Position numbers and translations under genes: made by a program. A stretch of 64,000 nucleotides of DNA from an uncultured Sphingomonadaceae bacterium (lineage in GTDB: Bacteria > Pseudomonadota > Alphaproteobacteria > Sphingomonadales > Sphingomonadaceae), in assembly GCA_946479505.1 (NCBI GenBank), contig CAMLGC010000009.1:4691-68690 (forward strand). Reading direction: 5' to 3'. A model generated the notes under the pieces. That model was not told the origin of the DNA and ran no database searches. It worked only from the letters and a program-made list of their open reading frames with translations. Below, piece by piece: positions 59,199 through 64,000 of the stretch (within the stretch, counting starts at the first letter, position 1; each line of letters starts with the position of its first letter).

Positions 59199-60074
59199 CT
59201 AGGCGTTGCCCGCGACCTCGGTGGCGAGCCATGCCGCAAATTCCCGCATGGCGGGAGTTTCCTGACGCGACAGGAGGCGGGTGAGCCAATAGCTTCCGGT
59301 GTCGATTTCGATCGCAAACGGTTGGGCCAGACGCTCGTCGATCAGTGCGCGCGCGAACATCGCAGCCGGTGCCAGCGCGACGCCGAGCCCGGCTTCGGCC
59401 ATCGCCACCATCGGGATCGAGCTGTCGAAGACGGGGCCGTGCAGCGAGGATGCCGCCACGCCGACGGCATCGAACCAGCGCGGCCATTCGTCGGCGCGAT
59501 ACGAGCGCAACAAGGTCTCACCGGCGAGCGCCTGTGGGCTGTGGAGCCGGGCGGCGATCCTGGGCGTGCATAAGGGGGTGAGCGGTGCGGCCATGATCGG
59601 CTCGGCATGCGTGCCGTGCCATGCGCCGTCGCCGAAGCGGATGGCGAGATCGAGTCCCTCGCCCGCGAGATCGACGCGATTGTTGTTGGTCATCACGCGC
59701 AGGTCGATTTGCGGACACGCTGCGGCGAAGCGCGCCAGCCGCGGGATCAGCCAGCCGGCGGCGAAGGTGCCGACAACCCCCACCGTCAGCACCTCGCGCA
59801 GCCGCCCGTCGCCGTAGCGATCGAGCGTCGCGCCGATACGGTCGAAGCTGTCCGCGACGACGGGCACCAGCACCTGCCCCTCGTCGGTGAGCGCAAGGCC
59901 GCGCGGCAGGCGGCGGAACAACGGAACGCCCAGCCGCTCCTCGAGCAGCGCGACCTGATGGCTCACCGCGCCCTGGCTGACGCAAAGTTCGAGGCCCGCG
60001 CGCGTGAAATTGAGATGGCGTGCCGCTGCTTCGAAGGCACGCAGCGCGTTAAGCGGAAGCCGGGAGCGGTCCAT
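59199..60074 (-). CDS. AmpR-like LysR regulator
   Basis: A 291-aa LysR protein most similar in visible motifs to AmpR/GcvA: LPLNALRAFEAAARHLNFTRA at the N-terminus, then GVVGTFAAGWLIPRLARF, TNNNRVDLAGEGLDLAIRFG and RQETPAMREFAAWL at the C-terminus. AmpR usually controls a divergent beta-lactamase. Here the divergent gene is an alpha/beta-hydrolase and no beta-lactamase is visible. The 138-bp gap between them presumably holds its operator. Confidence 0.85.
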   Translation of the reverse strand: MDRSRLPLNALRAFEAAARHLNFTRAGLELCVSQGAVSHQVALLEERLGVPLFRRLPRGLALTDEGQVLVPVVADSFDRIGATLDRYGDGRLREVLTVGVVGTFAAGWLIPRLARFAAACPQIDLRVMTNNNRVDLAGEGLDLAIRFGDGAWHGTHAEPIMAAPLTPLCTPRIAARLHSPQALAGETLLRSYRADEWPRWFDAVGVAASSLHGPVFDSSIPMVAMAEAGLGVALAPAAMFARALIDERLAQPFAIEIDTGSYWLTRLLSRQETPAMREFAAWLATEVAGNA

Positions 60075-60212
60075 GCCTGAAGCATGAATAAAATTGAGGC
60101 TCTTGTCGAGAATTGATGCGTTGCGGGGGACGCCATCGGACGATTGGATGGGAGTGTCAGGTGCGCGCTCGCCGAAACCTGGCGGGGTTCATCGGGTGCT
60201 AGGGGAGGCGGA

Positions 60213-61199
60213 ATGATGTGCTGGTTTGCGGGAAGACTTGCGGGATGGACGTTGATGATGCTCGCGGCGGCGACGCCGGCAGCCGCCCAGACGCTGGGGA
60301 GCCGTCTGCCGGAAGGGCAATGGCAACCGGACAATGGCCTCAAGCAAATTCCGCTCTGGCCGGCGGATTTGAAGATTACGCGGCCTGAAACCGACGAGCC
60401 CGAAACCGGCTGGTACGGCAACAAGCTCGTCGGCGGGAAACGCTACAAGGCGATCCTCGACGTTACTCGCCCGACGATGACGATCTTTTCCCCCAACGGC
60501 CGCAACTCCGGCGCGGCGCTGATGGTGTTTCCCGGCGGCGGCTACGAGGCGTTGGCGATCGATCTCGAGGGCACCGAGATATGCGACTGGGCGACGGCGA
60601 TCGGGATGACGTGCGTCGTGCTCAAGTATCGCGTGCCGCAGGACTGGCACAAGGTGCCCGGGCACGAGCAGGCGCCAGAGCCGCAATTGGCGTTGCAGGA
60701 CGCGCAACGCGCGATGGGGCTCATTCGAGCGCGGGCGGGCGCGCTCGGCATCGATCCGCACAAGCTGGGCGTGATCGGCTTTTCGGCGGGCGGGCATCTG
60801 GCGGCGGCGGTGAGCAATGCCGAGGCGCGTACCTATGCGTCGGTCGACGCAGCGGACCGGCTGTCCTCCCGGCCCGATTTCGCGATCGTGCTCTATCCGG
60901 GGCATTTGTGGACCGGCGGCATACCCAAGGACCTCGTCGCGCTGGCGCCGTGGAATACGATCAGCCCCGCCGCGCCGCCGACCTTCCTTTTGCAGAGCAC
61001 CGACGATCCTGTCGATCCGGTGCGCAATTCGGTCTTTTACGCGCTGGCGCTGAAGGATGCCGGCGTGCCGGTCGAGCTGCACCTTTATCCGGGGGCGGGC
61101 CACGCCTTCGGATTGAGGCCGTCGGAGCACCCGATCACGAGCGAATGGCCGGGGTTGGTGGAGAAATGGCTACATGGGCTGGGGATGTTGAGGCGGTAA
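60213..61199 (+). CDS. Secreted alpha/beta-hydrolase (BD-FAE/acetyl-esterase-like)
   Basis: A 328-aa exported hydrolase with signal peptide WTLMMLAAATPAAAQ. Core: ALMVFPGGGYEALAIDLEG (oxyanion hole), nucleophile IGFSAGGHLAAAV, acid near STDDPVDPVRN, His in GAGHAFGLRPSEH. It resembles esterases of polysaccharide or xylan use. GGGGAGGCGGA precedes two adjacent ATGs (60213, 60216). It is divergent from the AmpR-like gene and may be its target. Confidence 0.85.
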   Translation: MMCWFAGRLAGWTLMMLAAATPAAAQTLGSRLPEGQWQPDNGLKQIPLWPADLKITRPETDEPETGWYGNKLVGGKRYKAILDVTRPTMTIFSPNGRNSGAALMVFPGGGYEALAIDLEGTEICDWATAIGMTCVVLKYRVPQDWHKVPGHEQAPEPQLALQDAQRAMGLIRARAGALGIDPHKLGVIGFSAGGHLAAAVSNAEARTYASVDAADRLSSRPDFAIVLYPGHLWTGGIPKDLVALAPWNTISPAAPPTFLLQSTDDPVDPVRNSVFYALALKDAGVPVELHLYPGAGHAFGLRPSEHPITSEWPGLVEKWLHGLGMLRR

Positions 61200-61309
61200 C
61201 CGAGCGCTCGCGTGGCATTTTGCAGGGCGCACGATCTCGTTACGATTCCTTAAGGCGCCGTACCGAAAGGTCGGGCCGACGGGCTCGCGACTTTGACCGG
61301 AGCGGCAGC

Positions 61310-62035
61310 ATGATTACTCCAGCGGCGTTGGTCGCAGCGGTGGGACGACGCTGGCGCCACCGATGCTACCGCGATGCGGATGGCAGTGTCCGGCTCCAGC
61401 GCAAGGACGGACAATTCGCCGCGCTCACCCCTGGGCAGTATGACGCGATTCAAACGAGGCTCGCCGCTGCGATGCGGCCCGTGAACCGGCGCTTGCGGTG
61501 GGGCTTCGCCCTCTCGATCCCGATGATGATCCTCACGCTCGCGTGCACCTCTGCGATCGGTGCGGATCATGTCATCGATGGTCTTGCGATACCCGGCGCG
61601 TCGATGGCGGCGGGCGTGCTCGTGATCGCCTGGTGGCCTTTCCTTTTCCTGTGGCTTCATTGGCGCGGAACCAACGCGGTCGATGCCGCGGTCGAAGAAG
61701 TTCTTCTCCAGTTTCCGTTGGCTCCCGCACCTCCGCCGCGGCCGCGCGCCTGGCAGACGCTCGAAATCATCGCGCTTTTCGTGGTCGGTCCCGGGCTCCT
61801 CGCCGACATTTTCGGCAGCATATTCCCTCACGCCTTCGACAACACGCCGCTGATGGGGCGATCGATTGGATTGTGGAGCGCCGTCGGCATTCTGGTCTGC
61901 GCTCTGCTCATTGGCCCACGGCTCGCCGCCCGGTTGAACGCCCGACTCTCCTCGCGCGCAGCCAGGCTGTGCGCCGATGCGACGGCTCCGGATCGCGTCT
62001 CTTCCATCGTCGCGCGGACCCGCGCATCGAAGTAA
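61310..62035 (+). CDS. Predicted membrane protein of unknown function
   Basis: A 241-aa protein with about four membrane segments (LSIPMMILTLACTSAIG; SMAAGVLVIAWWPFLFLWL; IIALFVVGPGLLADIFGSIF; GLWSAVGILVCALLIGP). A short cytoplasmic N-terminus has a Tyr/Arg-rich motif. GGAGCGGCAGC precedes the ATG. No family is recognised, and context gives no clue. Confidence 0.6.
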   Translation: MITPAALVAAVGRRWRHRCYRDADGSVRLQRKDGQFAALTPGQYDAIQTRLAAAMRPVNRRLRWGFALSIPMMILTLACTSAIGADHVIDGLAIPGASMAAGVLVIAWWPFLFLWLHWRGTNAVDAAVEEVLLQFPLAPAPPPRPRAWQTLEIIALFVVGPGLLADIFGSIFPHAFDNTPLMGRSIGLWSAVGILVCALLIGPRLAARLNARLSSRAARLCADATAPDRVSSIVARTRASK

Positions 62036-62115
62036 CGAAAGAAGCGGTCGTGATTTGCCCGCTGTCGCGCATGTGTGCGAGGCTGACGTAAAACCAAGGC
62101 GAAGGAGGCGGGGCG

Positions 62116-62481
62116 ATGCTCATCCCGGTGCTGATCGTGCGGGATATTCCCGAGACGGTTGCGTTTCTCACAGACGTGCTCGACTTCACGCTCGTCTTCG
62201 CTACGCCCGAAGACGCGCCCTTCTATGCCGTCCTGACCAGGGGATCGGACGAACTGCACCTGAACCTGACGACAGGGCACCGGCGCTACGGCCAATCATC
62301 CGCGATCGTCATGTGCGACGACGTGGATGCGCTGTTCGCGTCCTTCAAAGACCGCGGCCTCTCCGTCCCGACCAGACCGGATTCGCCCGTTCACGAAGGT
62401 CCTCTGGATCAGACCTGGGGCACGCGCGAAGTCTATATCGACGATCCGAGCGGCAACACGCTCATCTATCAACAGCGCTAG
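62116..62481 (+). CDS. VOC-family protein (glyoxalase/bleomycin-resistance fold)
   Basis: A 121-aa single VOC module: the PVLIVRDIPETVAFLTDVLD start, ELHLNLT, and VYIDDPSGNTLIYQ end with the usual metal-site region. The family includes glyoxalase, dioxygenase and binding proteins, and the role here is not assignable. It converges on the isovaleryl-CoA dehydrogenase gene. Confidence 0.82.
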   Translation: MLIPVLIVRDIPETVAFLTDVLDFTLVFATPEDAPFYAVLTRGSDELHLNLTTGHRRYGQSSAIVMCDDVDALFASFKDRGLSVPTRPDSPVHEGPLDQTWGTREVYIDDPSGNTLIYQQR

Positions 62482-62533
62482 CGGAGGAAGCGGGCTCCGG
62501 CTCGAGACGGGGTGAGCAAGAATTGTCGCGCGA

Positions 62534-63691
62534 TCAGGCGCCGATCAATTCCCGGCCGATCAGATAGCGCCTGATCTCGTTGGTGCCCGCACCGATGTCG
62601 TAGAGTTTGGCGTCGCGCAGGTAGCGTTCCACCGGCCATTCCTTGGTGTAGCCGGCGCCGCCCAGCGCCTGGATCGCCTCCAATGCCGTCTTCACGGCGT
62701 TTTCGCTGGCGAGGAGGATCGCGCCGGCGGCGTCGAAGCGCGTCGTTTGCCCCGCATCGCAGGCGCGCGCCACCGCATAGACGTAGGCGCGGGCGCTGTT
62801 GAGCGCGACGTACATGTCGGCGACCTTGGCCTGGATGAGCTGGAAGCTGCCGATCGGGGTGCCGAACTGCTTGCGGTCGCGGACGTAGGGGAGGACCACG
62901 TCGAGGCACGCCTGCATGATGCCGAGCGGCCCCGCGGCGAGCACCGCGCGCTCATAATCGAGACCGCTCATCAGCACCTTCACGCCGCCGTTCATCGGTC
63001 CCATCACATTCTCTGCGGGGACCTCGCAATCCTCGAAGACGAGCTCGGCGGTGTCGGAGCCGCGCATGCCCATCTTGTCGAGCTTCTTCGAGACCGAATA
63101 GCCAGCGAATTCCTTCTCGATCAGGAAGGCGGTGATGCCCTTGGCCCCCGCCTCGGGCTCGGTCTTGGCATAGACGACGAGGGTGTCGGCCTCGGGCGCA
63201 TTGGTGATCCAGAATTTGGTGCCGTTGAGGACGTAGCGGTCGTTGCCTTTCGCCTCGGCCTTCAATTTCATCGAGACGACGTCGGAGCCCGAGCCGGCCT
63301 CCGACATGGCCAGGCTGCCGACATGCTCGCCCGAGATGAGCCTGGGCAAATATTTGGCCTTCTGCTCGTCGTTGCCCCAGCGGCGGATCTGGTTGACGCA
63401 CAGGTTCGAGTGCGCGCCGTAGGAAAGGCCGATCGAGGCCGAGGCGCGGCTGACCTCCTCCATCGCGACGCAATGTTCGAGATAACCGAGGCCGAGGCCA
63501 CCCCATTGCTCCTCGACGGTGATGCCGTGCAACCCGAGCGCGCCCATTTCGGGCCAGAGCGCGCGATCGAACTTGTTGGTCGCGTCGATCTCGGCCGCCT
63601 TGGGAGCGATCCGGTCCGCAGCGAAGCGGCGGGTCGTCTCGCGGATCATGTCGGCGGTCTCGCCGAGGCCGAAATCGAGCGCGGTATCCAT
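62534..63691 (-). CDS. Isovaleryl-CoA dehydrogenase
   Basis: A 385-aa flavoenzyme of leucine breakdown (isovaleryl-CoA to 3-methylcrotonyl-CoA). [16 protein letters not shown] and [20 protein letters not shown] are FAD-binding. The catalytic Glu sits in [19 protein letters not shown] (E247), the position used by IVD-type enzymes. The C-terminus has [19 protein letters not shown] and [20 protein letters not shown]. Its product is the substrate of the carboxylase encoded at 52.3-57.0 kb. Confidence 0.93.
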   Translation of the reverse strand: MDTALDFGLGETADMIRETTRRFAADRIAPKAAEIDATNKFDRALWPEMGALGLHGITVEEQWGGLGLGYLEHCVAMEEVSRASASIGLSYGAHSNLCVNQIRRWGNDEQKAKYLPRLISGEHVGSLAMSEAGSGSDVVSMKLKAEAKGNDRYVLNGTKFWITNAPEADTLVVYAKTEPEAGAKGITAFLIEKEFAGYSVSKKLDKMGMRGSDTAELVFEDCEVPAENVMGPMNGGVKVLMSGLDYERAVLAAGPLGIMQACLDVVLPYVRDRKQFGTPIGSFQLIQAKVADMYVALNSARAYVYAVARACDAGQTTRFDAAGAILLASENAVKTALEAIQALGGAGYTKEWPVERYLRDAKLYDIGAGTNEIRRYLIGRELIGA

Positions 63692-63709
63692 GTTCTCTGT
63701 CTCCTGACC

Positions 63710-63807
63710 CGTCACCCCGGACTTGTTCCGGGGTCCACCGCCGGGCACACACCATATCTCTTCGCCTAGAGCATCCGTGGATGCCGGAACAAGTCCGGCA
63801 TGACGAC
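63710..63807. repeat. Inverted palindromic element upstream of the isovaleryl-CoA dehydrogenase gene
   Basis: CGTCACCCCGGACTTGTTCC and GGAACAAGTCCGGCATGACG face each other about 45 bp apart. Same family as the element between korA and korB at 19.52 kb. Confidence 0.8.
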
Positions 63808-63904
63808 AAGGGGAGTAGATTTGGCCGAGAGCCTTTTCCGCAGGAAGGTCATTGTAACCGACGCCGACCAGCCGAGCGAGCACCGTATCGAGGACGCCTA
63901 GCGC

Positions 63905-64000
63905 GATCAGCCGGGCGCCTTTTCGGTGAAATCGAAGTGGATTCTGACCCAGGTGTGGAGCATCGGCTTGCCGTCCTTGCGCGGCGGGATCACCTTGAAT
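63905..64000 (-). CDS. C-terminal fragment, possibly TonB-like, cut by the window edge
   Basis: The last 31 residues of a protein on the minus strand, ending [20 protein letters not shown] then EKAPG. The GKP...WVRIHFDF pattern recalls the last strand of TonB C-terminal domains, but too little is visible for a firm call. Confidence 0.4.

Noticed and set aside
57005..59317. A 770-codon open frame antisense to the M13 peptidase
   Set aside because: No recognisable domain; the plus strand has the full M13 signature.
60075..60212. An AmpR-type operator in the gap between the LysR and hydrolase genes
   Set aside because: The gap likely holds one, but I saw no clear T-N11-A dyad, so I list no site.
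61200..61309. A gene in the gap before the membrane protein
   Set aside because: Only the tail of out-of-frame reading; the GGAG site at 61299 fixes the next start.

Overview
The window is a high-G+C alphaproteobacterial chromosome segment, most likely from a sphingomonad (Sphingomonas or a close relative). Signs of this are the RcdA/DUF1465 protein, a DksA with a degenerate zinc finger, a SUF operon led by its own Rrf2 regulator, TTAA-type CtrA-like motifs, and many short palindromic repeats between genes. Almost every interval is ordinary housekeeping or metabolism. I see no phage, integrase, CRISPR array, rRNA or tRNA.

Layout: 0-7 kb holds oxyR, mfd, sdhE, recG and a PilZ protein. 7-13.5 kb holds tyrS, an NlpD-like lipoprotein, surE, serS, a host-attachment-type protein and a serine/threonine-repeat surface protein. 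13.9-17.5 kb holds a DksA variant, PilZ, two DUF465 proteins, RcdA, nitronate monooxygenase and a gamma carbonic anhydrase. 17.6-21.7 kb holds 2-oxoacid:ferredoxin oxidoreductase (korA-korB) and an SDR enzyme. 21.7-31 kb holds purF, a Rho-N protein, hisI with a lipoprotein, a MerR regulator with an acyl-CoA dehydrogenase, a SleB hydrolase, cysK and an MFS exporter. 31-44 kb holds an alpha/beta hydrolase, a DUF885 lipoprotein, an Asp/Asn hydroxylase-like protein, an M16 peptidase, katG, a small P-loop kinase-like gene of foreign composition, an acyl-CoA synthetase and pyrD. 44-51.7 kb holds an AraC regulator and the SUF Fe-S assembly operon (rrf2-sufB-DUF559-sufC-sufD-sufS-sufT-sufA). 51.7-63.7 kb holds a leucine/isovalerate catabolic set (MaoC, methylcrotonyl-CoA carboxylase alpha and beta, isovaleryl-CoA dehydrogenase), interrupted by an M13 peptidase, an AmpR-like regulator, a hydrolase, a membrane protein and a VOC protein. 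The right edge cuts a TonB-like gene.

The most unusual feature is the behaviour of the palindromic repeats. Two DUF559 (Vsr-like fold) endonuclease genes, one inside the suf operon and one inside the methylcrotonyl-CoA carboxylase operon, are each bracketed by an inverted pair of repeats. Each starts on the stop codon of the upstream gene (TGATG), reads through the repeats in frame to give Pro/Gly-rich tails, and hands over directly to the next operon gene. In the second module the two bracketing repeats are both 54 bp and differ at 8 positions, 7 of them in a stem where every change keeps base pairing. Related repeats also form the C-terminal tail of the Rrf2 regulator and the N-terminal tail of SufS. 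I read this as candidate mobile or domesticated endonuclease cargo of a REP-like repeat family; that is inference and needs comparative testing.

Regulatory candidates worth testing are a perfect 7-bp inverted repeat before the Rrf2 gene, ATCG-N7-CGAT dyads before katG (two, 32 bp apart) and in the oxyR leader, and an orphan intrinsic terminator with a possible small RNA upstream of the AraC gene.
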